A stretch of 64,000 bases of DNA from the NCBI GenBank assembly GCA_040772665.1, contig JAXGXT010000002.1, positions 186,001-250,000 of the forward strand. The letters run 5' to 3'. The stretch is from JAXGXT01 sp040772665. Lineage in GTDB: Bacteria; Bacillota; Clostridia; Lachnospirales; Anaerotignaceae. The notes under the pieces are model-generated. The model worked only from the letters and a program-made list of their open reading frames with translations. It made no database searches and had not been told where the DNA came from. Below, piece by piece: positions 35,646 through 44,609 of this stretch. How positions within the stretch are numbered: position 1 is the stretch's first letter; the number at the start of each line of letters is the position of its first letter. The translations under genes and the position numbers were made by a program.

Positions 35646-37007
35646 TTATTTTTCTTCTTTCATAGGTTTCCATGTTTCAAAATTCCATGGATTTTTCTTT
35701 ATTGGCCAATTTGCATAAGGTATAAAAATAGATAAAACAGCAAAAACCGCCAATAGTCCTTGATACCATAAAAGAGGAATTATTTGAAAAACAGTTACAC
35801 TTCCTGCAGCTAAAGAGCCCACCATAAGTAACTGTGCGCCATAAGGTATGGCACCTTGTGCGATACATGAAAAAATATCAAGTAAAGAAGCACTTCTTCT
35901 TGGGTCAATTTTATATTTTTCACAAATTTTTCTCGCAATAGGCCCTTCTATAATTATTGCAACAGTATTATTTGCAACAGCTATGTCTGTGGCAATCATC
36001 ATTGCGGAAATTCCAATTTCAGCAGATTTCGGGCCTCTTATAATCTTTTGAGTTTTGTCAAGAAGCCATTGAAGGCCGCCCTCCTTTGTTACCATTGCCG
36101 ATAAACCGCCTATAAAGATTGAGGTTAGAAATACATCCATCATTCCAAGCATTCCCTCATATACGGATTGAGCAAACATTAAAAAACTCATATTTGTATA
36201 AATTATGCCTATAAACCCTGATAAAAAAATTCCGCAGGTTAAAACAATAAAAACATTTACTCCCGAAAGTGCGGCAATCAACACAAATAAATAAGGCAGT
36301 ACTTGAATAATACTGTAGGCTCCTATATCAAGTTCAATTAGCTTTTCAGGTCTTCCGAATATTAAAAGCAAAATAAAGGTAATAACAGCGGCAGGAAGTG
36401 CAATTGTTATGTTCATTCTGAATTTATCTTTCATTCCGCAGCCTTGTGTTCTTGTTGCGGCAATTGTTGTGTCTGAAATTATGGAAAGGTTATCACCAAA
36501 CATGCTCCCTCCCACAATTGCAGCCATCATAAGAGGCAGGCTTAAACCTGTTTTATCCACAACTCCAATGCCGATAGGCACTAATGCTGCTATGGTTCCC
36601 ATGCTGGTGCCTGTTGCCAAAGACATAAAACAAGCCAATGCAAAAAGGCCTGCCGTTATAAATTGTGCCGGAACTATTGAAAGCCCCAGATTAACAACAG
36701 AGTCAACACCGCCCATTTGTTTTGAAACTACTGAAAAAGCTCCTGAAAGCAAATATATCATACACATGGTTGTAATATCTTGCTGACCAACACCTTCTGC
36801 AAAAACTGTAAACTTTTCATCCATTGTTCCTTTAAATATTAAAAAAGCAAATATTACACCTATAAGACATGCCGTTGGTGCCGGAAACTGATAAAATGCC
36901 ATTTCCACACCCTTTGATTGAAGAATAATTCCACTGCCCAAATAAAGAACAATAAATATTAAAAACGGAAGCAATGCAATGCCATTGCTTTTAACTTTTT
37001 CCTGCAT
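35646..37007 (-). CDS. NhaC family Na+/H+ antiporter
   Basis: 453 residues, about 11-12 membrane helices. NhaC-type features are SLATGTSMGTIAALVPIGIGV, GGSMFGDNLSIISDTTIAA and a C-terminal ISAMMIATDIAVANNTVAIII, with conserved polar residues in membrane helices. Members exchange Na+ for H+, or swap malate and lactate with coupled ions, so the exact substrate is open. Its start lies 380 bp from the divergent perR gene. A short ribosome site (GGGGAGAAATT) precedes the ATG. Confidence 0.85.
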   Translation of the reverse strand: MQEKVKSNGIALLPFLIFIVLYLGSGIILQSKGVEMAFYQFPAPTACLIGVIFAFLIFKGTMDEKFTVFAEGVGQQDITTMCMIYLLSGAFSVVSKQMGGVDSVVNLGLSIVPAQFITAGLFALACFMSLATGTSMGTIAALVPIGIGVVDKTGLSLPLMMAAIVGGSMFGDNLSIISDTTIAATRTQGCGMKDKFRMNITIALPAAVITFILLLIFGRPEKLIELDIGAYSIIQVLPYLFVLIAALSGVNVFIVLTCGIFLSGFIGIIYTNMSFLMFAQSVYEGMLGMMDVFLTSIFIGGLSAMVTKEGGLQWLLDKTQKIIRGPKSAEIGISAMMIATDIAVANNTVAIIIEGPIARKICEKYKIDPRRSASLLDIFSCIAQGAIPYGAQLLMVGSLAAGSVTVFQIIPLLWYQGLLAVFAVLSIFIPYANWPIKKNPWNFETWKPMKEEK

Positions 37008-37386
37008 AAATTTCTCCCCTTAAACTTAGTTGTCAAAATATTTTATATTTATCATTGTAATTATAACAACATTTATATAAAAAGGTAAATATGCAATTAT
37101 AATAACAAACATAAATAACTTTTATAATTTGTATAAAATGTATATTTATTTTAAAATTTACTATACTATTACTTTGTCAATAAGCATTTATTTCACAAAT
37201 ATATTTATAATTTTTGTTTATATTATTTATTATTAAATGCTTTTTTATGTTAATAATGTTAAGTTAATGAGTTAATTATATGCTATTGCAATTTAGAGCC
37301 GGTTGGAATATAATTACAGTGTAATGATTACAACTTTGTATAGAATATAAATTGAAAATGTTTATTTTGTAATAGGCGGTGAGTGA
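37008..37386. other. AT-rich divergent region between nhaC and perR
   Basis: About 380 bp, extremely AT-rich, no gene seen. It contains a PerR-box-like sequence at 37122-37136 (listed). Several TATAAT-like strings occur, so individual promoters cannot be chosen safely. Confidence 0.5.
37122..37136. promoter_or_regulatory. PerR-box-like operator upstream of perR
   Basis: TTATAATTTGTATAA matches 12 of the 14 fixed positions of the Bacillus PerR box (TTATAATNATTATAA) and lies within a perfect 7-5-7 palindrome at 37120-37138. It is 250 bp before perR and 115 bp before nhaC, so it may control either. Confidence 0.5.
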
Positions 37387-37809
37387 ATGCATTCTACATT
37401 TGAAACTGCAAAACAAAAGTTAAAAACAAAAAATATTAATTTATCCCATCAAAGGCTAAAGGTTTTAGAATACCTTACAAAAAATACCTGCCACCCAACT
37501 GTAGAACAGATCTTTAGTGACCTTCAAAAAGATATACCTACATTGTCAAAAACAACCATATATAATACTTTACGTATTTTAACGGAAACAGGAATAGTAA
37601 AAGCCGTTAAAATCGACGACAAAGAAATAAGATATGATATTATAACTGAAAATCACGGACACTTTAAATGCGAAGGCTGTGGGATGATACTTGATTTTTC
37701 AATTGACACAGATTCTATGATTGCTGAAGGGCTTGAGGAGTTTGTTATTAAAGATAAAAGTGTATATTTTAAAGGCGTATGTCCAAGCTGCCTTTCTAAA
37801 TATAAATAA
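37387..37809 (+). CDS. perR: Peroxide-responsive Fur-family repressor PerR
   Basis: 140-residue Fur-family repressor. The structural zinc site is CEGC (95, 98) and CPSC (132, 135). The regulatory metal site has His36, Asp84, His90, His92 and Asp103, matching PerR, where Asp104 in B. subtilis separates PerR from Fur. Oxidation of the histidines by H2O2 would release it from DNA. It is followed after 23 nt by a rubredoxin gene and a rubrerythrin gene, giving direct functional support for PerR. Confidence 0.9.
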   Translation: MHSTFETAKQKLKTKNINLSHQRLKVLEYLTKNTCHPTVEQIFSDLQKDIPTLSKTTIYNTLRILTETGIVKAVKIDDKEIRYDIITENHGHFKCEGCGMILDFSIDTDSMIAEGLEEFVIKDKSVYFKGVCPSCLSKYK

Positions 37810-37832
37810 AATTTAAAAAAGGAGGTAATGAT

Positions 37833-38504
37833 ATGGCTAAATATGTATGTTCTGTTTGCGGATACACTTATGACGAATCTAAGGGTATTCCTGAAGCAGG
37901 CATTGCACCTGGAACAGCATGGGCAGACTTGCCAAAGGATTGGGTCTGTCCGCTTTGTGCCGCTGAAAAAAGTGAATTTAAAAAACAGGGGGAAACTTCT
38001 GCTCCAAAAGCAAAGAAACCTATGTCTTCAATTGAACTATCAACGGATATGAAGGAAATGTCCTTTGCTGAGATTAGTGTGCTTTTCACCAACTTGGCAC
38101 GTGGCTGTGAAAAACAATATAAAGCGGAAGAATCAGCCCTTTTTAATGATTTAGCAAAATATTTTAAGGAAGTGTCAGAACCTGCCATTGACCCTGATTT
38201 TGACAAACTGCTTGCTTTGATTGAAAAAGACCTTGAAGAAGGACTTCCTAATGCAAATTCGGCGGCAGCAGATGTTAAAGACAGAGGAGCACTTCGTGCC
38301 CTTGTTTGGAGTGAGAAAGTTACTCGTATTTTAAAATCGCTTTTAAATAGATATCAAAAAGAGGGCGATGCAATGCTGGAAAACACGGGGGTTTATGTTT
38401 GTACTATCTGCGGTTTTATTTACATAGGGGAAGAACTTCCCGAAATTTGTCCTGTTTGCAAAGTTCCTAATTGGAAATTTGAAAAGATTGAGGGGAGGGA
38501 GTAA
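37833..38504 (+). CDS. Two-rubredoxin-domain protein with helical linker
   Basis: 223 residues. The N-terminal rubredoxin has Cys6, Cys9, Cys39 and Cys42 (VCSVCGY, VCPLC) around PGTAWADLPKDW; the C-terminal short rubredoxin has YVCTICG and CPVC as in rubrerythrin tails. The middle (about 60-185) is helical and has a rubrerythrin-like FTNLARGCEKQYKAEE segment but few iron ligands. It probably hands electrons to the rubrerythrin encoded next, 2 nt downstream. AAAGGAGG precedes the ATG. Confidence 0.8.
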   Translation: MAKYVCSVCGYTYDESKGIPEAGIAPGTAWADLPKDWVCPLCAAEKSEFKKQGETSAPKAKKPMSSIELSTDMKEMSFAEISVLFTNLARGCEKQYKAEESALFNDLAKYFKEVSEPAIDPDFDKLLALIEKDLEEGLPNANSAAADVKDRGALRALVWSEKVTRILKSLLNRYQKEGDAMLENTGVYVCTICGFIYIGEELPEICPVCKVPNWKFEKIEGRE

Positions 38505-38506
38505 GA

Positions 38507-39484
38507 ATGTCTAAGAAATATGCAGTAAGAAATATACGCTTATGTACTAAAGACTGCCTGTGCCTCTACGTATGTCCTACAGGGGCAACGGACACTGAAG
38601 ACAGCATTATTGATGTTTCAAAATGTATAGGTTGCAAAGATTGTGCCGATGCCTGTCCATCAGGCGCAATTTCTATGGTGCCGTTTGAATATCCGCCTCA
38701 GCAGCCTAAGACTGAGCTTGTTGTAAAAATGATGAATGCTCTTTTAAGAAGTAAAACTGAACAGGAAGCTATAGCCGCAGGTTTGCCGGGCAAATTGGCA
38801 GCGGCAATTGAAAAATCTAACCGTATTATGGCTGAGGATATAATTCGTGAAGCAGGATATATGCTTCCCCAAAGTCAAAACAGTAAGGATTTTTTACAAT
38901 CACTTCTTGGCAAAAACTCAGAAGGTTTTCCGCTGGAAGCAGTGGAAAAATTAATAAAAACTTTCAATGAAAATGAGGAGGAAAAAACAATGGATGAAAA
39001 CAAAACTCTTAATAACTTAATGGAAGCGTTTGCAGGGGAATCTCAGGCAAACAGAAAGTATTTGGCATATGCTAAAAAGGCTGAAAAAGATGGCAAACTT
39101 AATGCTGCTAAATTGTTTAGAGCTGCGGCTGATGCTGAAACTTTACATGCTTTAAAACAATTTGAAATTGCAGGAAAAATTGGTTCAACAGCTGATAACT
39201 TAAAAGATGGCATTGCAGGGGAAACACATGAATATACACAGATGTATCCTGATTTTGTAAAAGAAGCTGAAGAGGCCGGAAACAGAGAAGCTGTTATGTC
39301 CTTTACTTTTGCAATGAAAGCAGAAGAGGTTCATGCAAAGCTTTACAAAGAGGCTTTGGAAAATCTTGATAAGACAGAAGAAGAATTTTATTATCTTTGC
39401 CCTGTTTGCGGCAATATTGAAAAGTTTGTTCCTGAAAGATGCAGCATTTGCGGTGTTCCGGGAGATAAATTCATCAAATACTAA
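38507..39484 (+). CDS. Ferredoxin-rubrerythrin fusion protein
   Basis: 325 residues. Residues 1-55 are a two-cluster ferredoxin: the second motif is standard (Cys40, 43, 46, 50 with Pro), while the first is odd (Cys13, 17, 19, 23). A helical linker follows, and residues 162-325 are a complete rubrerythrin: di-iron four-helix bundle (AGESQANRKY, ADAETLHALKQ, GETHEYTQ, AEEVHAKLY) and a rubredoxin tail (CPVCG, CSICG). Rubrerythrin reduces H2O2 in anaerobes; the ferredoxin could bring electrons to it directly. A perfect ribosome site and ATG occur in frame at 38976-38992, exactly before the rubrerythrin part. Confidence 0.85.
   Translation: MSKKYAVRNIRLCTKDCLCLYVCPTGATDTEDSIIDVSKCIGCKDCADACPSGAISMVPFEYPPQQPKTELVVKMMNALLRSKTEQEAIAAGLPGKLAAAIEKSNRIMAEDIIREAGYMLPQSQNSKDFLQSLLGKNSEGFPLEAVEKLIKTFNENEEEKTMDENKTLNNLMEAFAGESQANRKYLAYAKKAEKDGKLNAAKLFRAAADAETLHALKQFEIAGKIGSTADNLKDGIAGETHEYTQMYPDFVKEAEEAGNREAVMSFTFAMKAEEVHAKLYKEALENLDKTEEEFYYLCPVCGNIEKFVPERCSICGVPGDKFIKY
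38990..39484 (+). CDS. rbr: Rubrerythrin translated from an internal start (proposed)
   Basis: AGGAGG (38976-38981) lies 8 nt before the in-frame ATG 38990, giving a 164-residue product MDENKTLNNLMEAF... that begins where ordinary clostridial rubrerythrins begin and holds all the di-iron and rubredoxin ligands. Two products, a fusion and a free rubrerythrin, may be made from one gene. It is equally possible that a formerly separate gene was fused by loss of a stop codon and kept its site. Confidence 0.5.
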   Translation: MDENKTLNNLMEAFAGESQANRKYLAYAKKAEKDGKLNAAKLFRAAADAETLHALKQFEIAGKIGSTADNLKDGIAGETHEYTQMYPDFVKEAEEAGNREAVMSFTFAMKAEEVHAKLYKEALENLDKTEEEFYYLCPVCGNIEKFVPERCSICGVPGDKFIKY

Positions 39485-39650
39485 TATAAAGTATTGATGC
39501 AGAGAATGTTTGGTTTTATCTTTTTTCTAAGTCTTTGAAAAAGCAAAGGTTTAACAATTATAAACTATTGATATCTTATTTTCTAAAGCATTAAAAGACA
39601 TTGGAAAAATTATAAACTATAAATTATAAAAAATAATCAAACTGAAAAAT

Positions 39651-39694
39651 AAACAAGACACTATTATTTTGCATAGTGTCTTGTTTATTTTTTT
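39651..39694. terminator. Terminator between the rubrerythrin and catalase genes
   Basis: 14-bp perfect stem AAACAAGACACTAT (39651-39664) with ATAGTGTCTTGTTT (39673-39686), followed by ATTTTTTTG; A residues on the other side permit use by the convergent catalase gene as well. Confidence 0.9.
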
Positions 39695-39709
39695 GCAAAA
39701 GGCCAAATG

Positions 39710-41218
39710 TTAAGATTTATTTTCTAAATTTATATATAAAAGCATTTGACTTTTAACTGTTTCAGAAAGTTCGCTTGAAACCTGTTCTAAATGCCATAAC
39801 ACTGTGAGTTGTGTGTTAGGCTGTGCATTTGCAAGGCTTGATGCAATGTTATTTGCAAGGTTCTTTTTTTCTATGGCAGAAAAGGATTCATATTTCTCGC
39901 TTGCCTGTGTAAAGTTATCCGGGTTTGAGATTTCAGAACGCATAATTTCGCCTGAAATATGTCTTCCGTTTCCGCTGGACACCATAGAGGATACAGTGCG
40001 GTTTAGTTGTCTGTTTACAGGAATGTTACGAAAATCGGGGCCAAGCCTATGACGTTGTGCATCTGAATAAATGAAAGTGCGTCCTTGAAGAATTTTATCA
40101 TCGGAAAATTCAATGCCTGGAAGTAAATTTGCAGGGTTAAAGGCTAGTTTCTCTACTTCTTCGGCATAGTTTTCAGGGTTGCGGTTTAAAATTAATCGTC
40201 CAACAGGCAAAAAGGGGTATGCAGTTTCATCCCATATTTTTGTATCATCCAAAGGGTCAAAGGACAAAAGTTTTGCATCTTCAGGTTTCATAAGCTGTAC
40301 ACGAAGTTCGTATTCCGCAGGTTTTCCGTTTGCTATACTTTCATATAAATCACGTCCTGCAATATTAGGGTCTTGACATGCCAGCCACTGGGCTTCTTGC
40401 TGATTAATATAAGAAGTTCCTTCAACCGGAAACCAATGATATTTCACATAGTGGCAAACATTTTGTGCATTTCGCCATACGTAAGTGCTTACACTATGCC
40501 CTTTGATATGCCGAAGACTTTTTACAGTTCCTAAATCCGAGAAAAACCATATAAGCATGTTTGTTGCTTCAGGATATTTGGCAAACAGACTCCAAAGTCT
40601 TTCAGGGTCAGGCAGATTGTTCACAGGGGATGGCGAAAGGTGGCTGACTATATCAGGCACCCGAATGCTGTCACGTACAAAAAAGACAGGAATATGATTA
40701 CAAAGCAAATCAAAGATTCCGTCGTCTGTGTAAAACTTGGTGCTAAACCCCAGCACATTTCGTGAAGTGTCAGGTGTTCCTTGATTGCTTGCGGCATAAG
40801 AAAAGCGCACAGCCACAGGTATCTGTTCGTTAGGAGTTTCTAAAAATTTAGCTTTTGTATATTTTTTCATTGAATTTGTTGTATAAAAATATCCGAAAGC
40901 ACCATACCCTTTTGTATGAAGCCTCCTTAGAAGAGTAGTGGAAAAAACAAAGGTTTCCAAGGTTTCGTGTAAAATAGTGTCTTGAATAAGAACCGGGCCA
41001 TTATCACCTACAGTTTGAGAATGCAGCACATCTGAATTTTCTGTTTTTTCGTTTGTTATGTTTAACGCAGATATAGGGGAAGGCATAGGCTTACTTTTTG
41101 CATAAGTGCAGGGAAGAGGAGAGGTGGATTGCGGATATCTAATTTGAGTTTTTTGTGTATTTATTATAGATTGAGTGTTGTTTTTATTTAATTTGGAGTT
41201 TCTGTTATCGATGTACAT
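39710..41218 (-). CDS. katA: Catalase (monofunctional heme type), divergent
   Basis: 502-residue heme catalase. Distal His101 (LHTKGYGAFGYF), Asn174 (CNHIPVFF) and proximal Tyr384 (FIYSDAQRHRLG) are all present, so activity is expected. It differs from common catalases: the FDRERIPERVVHAKG signature is replaced by FVFSTTLLRRLHTKG, and about 45 residues of Ser/Pro/Lys-rich sequence precede the barrel. It lies convergent to the perR-rubredoxin-rubrerythrin operon. An upstream half-site TTATAAT at about 41252 hints at PerR control but is weak. AGGTG precedes the start. Confidence 0.9.
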   Translation of the reverse strand: MYIDNRNSKLNKNNTQSIINTQKTQIRYPQSTSPLPCTYAKSKPMPSPISALNITNEKTENSDVLHSQTVGDNGPVLIQDTILHETLETFVFSTTLLRRLHTKGYGAFGYFYTTNSMKKYTKAKFLETPNEQIPVAVRFSYAASNQGTPDTSRNVLGFSTKFYTDDGIFDLLCNHIPVFFVRDSIRVPDIVSHLSPSPVNNLPDPERLWSLFAKYPEATNMLIWFFSDLGTVKSLRHIKGHSVSTYVWRNAQNVCHYVKYHWFPVEGTSYINQQEAQWLACQDPNIAGRDLYESIANGKPAEYELRVQLMKPEDAKLLSFDPLDDTKIWDETAYPFLPVGRLILNRNPENYAEEVEKLAFNPANLLPGIEFSDDKILQGRTFIYSDAQRHRLGPDFRNIPVNRQLNRTVSSMVSSGNGRHISGEIMRSEISNPDNFTQASEKYESFSAIEKKNLANNIASSLANAQPNTQLTVLWHLEQVSSELSETVKSQMLLYINLENKS

Positions 41219-41434
41219 TTATACACCTCCGTGTGTGTCAAAAACACAAAATTATAATATAGTGTATTCTTAATTTTCATAAACAATGCTATTTAATCTA
41301 CGCATTTAATTTCTTGTGAAGTTTAAAATAAAACTTAAATACGTAATATGGCAAGGGTTTTATATATTCTTTTATTTATTGCAGTTATCTAATGATATAA
41401 TAAGCTGGGAATATAATAAGGAGGTAATTATATT

Positions 41435-42291
41435 ATGACGCAAAAAGAAAAGGGACGAACAATTGCCGACCATATGACAGAGCGCTTTACCATTTACCTT
41501 AGAGAACAGGAAAAAAGTGCTTCTACTATTGAACTTTATAAACGCAGCTTTAAGGCATTATGCAAGTTTGTCGGCGAGAGGCCGTTTACTAAAAGTGTTT
41601 TGCTTGAATGGAAAGAAAGTTTGATGCAAAAATATGCAGCCATAAGTGTTAATACTATGCTGGCAGGGATTAATACTTTTTTAAGGTTTATGGGCTGGGA
41701 AGATTTTAAACTAAAGCCGCTGAAAAGACAAAGGGCTTTGTTTTGCCAGGAGGACAAAGAGCTTACACGTGAAGAGTATATGAGTCTTGTTAAAGCGGCT
41801 GAAAGAAGTGGGGACGAGCGTCTTTGTTTGGTTCTTCAAACAATTTGCTCCACAGGAATCAGAGTTTCCGAGCTGCAGTTTGTTACAGTAGAAGCAGTGA
41901 AAACGGGAAGAGCTGTTGTAAACTGTAAGGGTAAAATGCGAACTATTTTTATTCCCAAAAAACTTCGCCGAATTTTAATTGGATATGCAGGAAAATATAA
42001 ATAGCTTCAGGTTCTATTTTTATCACCAAATCTGGCAAACCTCTTGATCGTTCCAATATATGGAGAAGCATGAAAGCTCTTTGTGAAAAGGCAGGAGTTA
42101 CAGCCGAGAAAGTGTTTCCGCATAACCTGCGTCATTTGTTTGCACGAATTTACTATACGTTGGAAAGGGATCTTTTTCGTTTGGCTGATATACTTGGCCA
42201 TGCCAATGTGAACACAACACGTATTTATACGATGGAAAGCGGCTTGGTTCATGCTCGTCAAATTGAACATATGCAGCTGACAATCACATAA
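41435..42291 (+). pseudogene. Tyrosine recombinase (XerC/D-like integrase) with one frameshift
   Basis: The first frame (41435-42004) holds the SAM-like core-binding domain and the start of the catalytic domain, with TGIRVSEL (catalytic Arg) and CKGKMR (Lys). The second frame (to 42291) holds HNLRHLF, LGHANVNTTRIY with His, Arg, His and Tyr. Adding one A to the run at 41999-42001 joins them as YKIASGSIFITKSG, which reads well for the family, so a single-base deletion is the likely cause. It is preceded by AAGGAGG. It may be an inactive relic or a sequence error. Confidence 0.85.
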
Positions 42292-42313
42292 TTGAAATTA
42301 TGTGGTTTTTTTG
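42285..42313 (+). terminator. Terminator of the tyrosine recombinase gene
   Basis: CACATAAT (42285-42292) pairs with ATTATGTG (42297-42304), loop TGAA, followed by GTTTTTTT. It overlaps the last codons. Confidence 0.75.
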
Positions 42314-42550
42314 TAGCAGGAATAACAATACATATGTAAAAGTCTAATTAGAAAAAAGTATAGGAAGTTTTGTAGAAAACAGTCGAAACTGTCTTGTACT
42401 TAAAAAAGGGGGAAGTGATTTTATATAAAAATATATAATTTCAAGATGGGGTTTATTCTATTTGGTGAAAATCTGACTATGGTAACTTCTGTCTAAATTA
42501 AACAAAAGGGCAACAAAGTTTAAACACAAAAGACTTGGAGGATTGTAATT

Positions 42551-44254
42551 ATGAAAAACTTATCTATCAGCAAAAAACTTATTATTGGCTTTGGCACCAT
42601 ATTAGTTATGATTTTAATTACCATAGGAATGTCATTTTATAGCATAAGCGGCATTAGTGAGCAAATTAATTCTTACTCAAAATATACCCTCCCAAACAGC
42701 ACAAGCATCTGGATGATCCGTCGCAACACAGTGTCTGTACAACGTGATATAGCAAGTGCCTTAATGGAGATTGATACTAAAAAGATTACAAAATGGATGG
42801 ATACAGCCAGCGAGGATTCAGAAACCTTATTAAGTGAAATTGATGCATATGCCGGCAATCAAAGAGATACAAGCCGTGATGATGATATTGCAAAAATCAG
42901 AGAGATGTTTAATAGCGCAGCGAAAATAAGGTTGGAAATTGCCGCCGTTATGAAAACCCCTACGGAATCTAACATGAAGCTGGCAAAAGAAAAGTTTGAG
43001 AATGAATATGTGCCTATAATGAACCAAGTTACCGAAATTTTAGTTAAATTTACCACAACTGCAGATGAACGTGCTTTAATTCAGGAAAAGGATGCATCCG
43101 CATCAGTTCAGTTTGCCTTTATTATACTTACATTGTGCGGTGTGACAGCAGTTATTCTATCTATTATATTGGCGATTATAATAAGAAAGTCTATACTTAC
43201 ACCTGTTAATGAAATTGTGGATGCTTATGATGAAATAGCTAAAGGAAATATGAAAAAAGAAATTAAATATGAAAGCCGTGATGAATTGGGCAAGATGGCT
43301 GCCTTAATTCAAAAAACAAATATGATGCAAAGTGTTATTCTTGCAGATGTAATTGATAAGTTTACAAAAATATCTCATGGGGATTTACGGCTTAAAGTGG
43401 ATTTAGAATATCCTGGAGATTACATAGTTTTAAAGGAAACTATTGAGGATACAGTTTTTACTCTTAATAACACAATGTTGAACATCAATATGGCTGCCGA
43501 ACAGGTTGCAACAGGGTCTGATCAAGTATCAAGCGGCGCTCAGGCGCTTGCAGCAGGCTCTACGGAGCAAGCAGCCTCTGTTGAAGAACTTGCCGCATCT
43601 GTAGAAAGAATTGCGGCACAGGCAGAGGAAAACGCTTCTGCGGTTATTGAAGCATCACAATCTGTGCAGCAAGCAGGTATAGGTGTAAATGCTGGAAATG
43701 ACCACATGGAACAGCTTATAGAAGCTATGTCAGACATTAGCTCCGCTTCTACACAAATTGCCAATATCACAAAGGTTATAGAAGATATTGCTTTTCAAAC
43801 CAATATACTTGCGCTTAATGCTGCAATTGAGGCGGCTCGTGCAGGCAGTGCTGGCAAGGGGTTTGCTGTTGTTGCAGACGAGGTTCGTAACCTTGCGGCA
43901 AAATCAGCAGAAGCCGCTAAGCAGACAGGTGAACTGATTCAAACATCCGTTGTTACTGTTGCAAAAGGAATGGAAATAAGCAATCAGACAGCAAAAATTT
44001 TGCAGGATGTGGGCACAAGTACTGTTGGTGTAACAAGCAGTTTTGGAAAGATTGAACAATCTATTACAGAACAAACAACTGCAATAGAAGAGATTAAAAA
44101 CGGACTATCCCAAATTTCTGCAGTTGTGCAGACAAATGCAGCCACAGCAGAAGAAAACTCTGCAACCAGCGAGGAAATGTCAGCTCAAGCTGTTACGCTT
44201 AGGGCGGAGGTAGGTAAGTTTAAGATAGATGAAGGTGCATCACAGCTATATTAA
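42551..44254 (+). CDS. Methyl-accepting chemotaxis protein
   Basis: 567-residue transmembrane chemoreceptor. Membrane segments at about 10-31 and 191-213 bracket a four-helix sensor domain (MCP_1-like, 4HB). A HAMP domain (215-270) and a second HAMP-like piece follow, then the signalling domain with the hairpin tip VIEDIAFQTNILALNAAIEAARAG and AVVADEVRNLAAKSAEAA, which binds CheA and CheW. The C-terminus has no NWETF-like tether. TTGGAGG precedes ATG 42551. It lies alone; other chemotaxis genes are outside the window. Confidence 0.92.
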   Translation: MKNLSISKKLIIGFGTILVMILITIGMSFYSISGISEQINSYSKYTLPNSTSIWMIRRNTVSVQRDIASALMEIDTKKITKWMDTASEDSETLLSEIDAYAGNQRDTSRDDDIAKIREMFNSAAKIRLEIAAVMKTPTESNMKLAKEKFENEYVPIMNQVTEILVKFTTTADERALIQEKDASASVQFAFIILTLCGVTAVILSIILAIIIRKSILTPVNEIVDAYDEIAKGNMKKEIKYESRDELGKMAALIQKTNMMQSVILADVIDKFTKISHGDLRLKVDLEYPGDYIVLKETIEDTVFTLNNTMLNINMAAEQVATGSDQVSSGAQALAAGSTEQAASVEELAASVERIAAQAEENASAVIEASQSVQQAGIGVNAGNDHMEQLIEAMSDISSASTQIANITKVIEDIAFQTNILALNAAIEAARAGSAGKGFAVVADEVRNLAAKSAEAAKQTGELIQTSVVTVAKGMEISNQTAKILQDVGTSTVGVTSSFGKIEQSITEQTTAIEEIKNGLSQISAVVQTNAATAEENSATSEEMSAQAVTLRAEVGKFKIDEGASQLY

Positions 44255-44609
44255 AAGATAAATCTATATAAAAAAGATATTTATTTATAGAAAATTTATA
44301 GCTTAAAAATTATTTTGTTTTAATAATGTCTTATAATTTAAGTAACGAATCCCCTTTAATTTATGGACGATTTTAATTAATGTTTTAACATGAAAAAATA
44401 CTTTTCAAGGTTTTATTAAACCCATTCACTTTTTAAAAAATGTGAATGGGTAATGGCTAAGATAAACAATGTTGTGGCATTAGGTACAGTTTGGGAAGTG
44501 AATTTTTGATAAAGACCTTTAAAGTCTTCTCTTCTCGTTCAAAGGGACAGGTTGTGGACTGGGGTTCAGATGCAAGGCGGACGGCGAAAGCTGTCCGCCT
44601 TGTTCTGCC
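44255..44609. other. Non-coding stretch and hairpins after the chemoreceptor gene
   Basis: No gene seen. A 10-bp stem (ACCCATTCAC 44420-44429 with GTGAATGGGT 44442-44451) lacks a T run. A 12-bp stem with GAAA tetraloop (44574-44601, AAGGCGGAC/GTCCGCCTT) sits just beyond the end of the minus-strand recombinase, where base composition turns G+C-richer; this is probably near the edge of an acquired segment. Confidence 0.5.
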
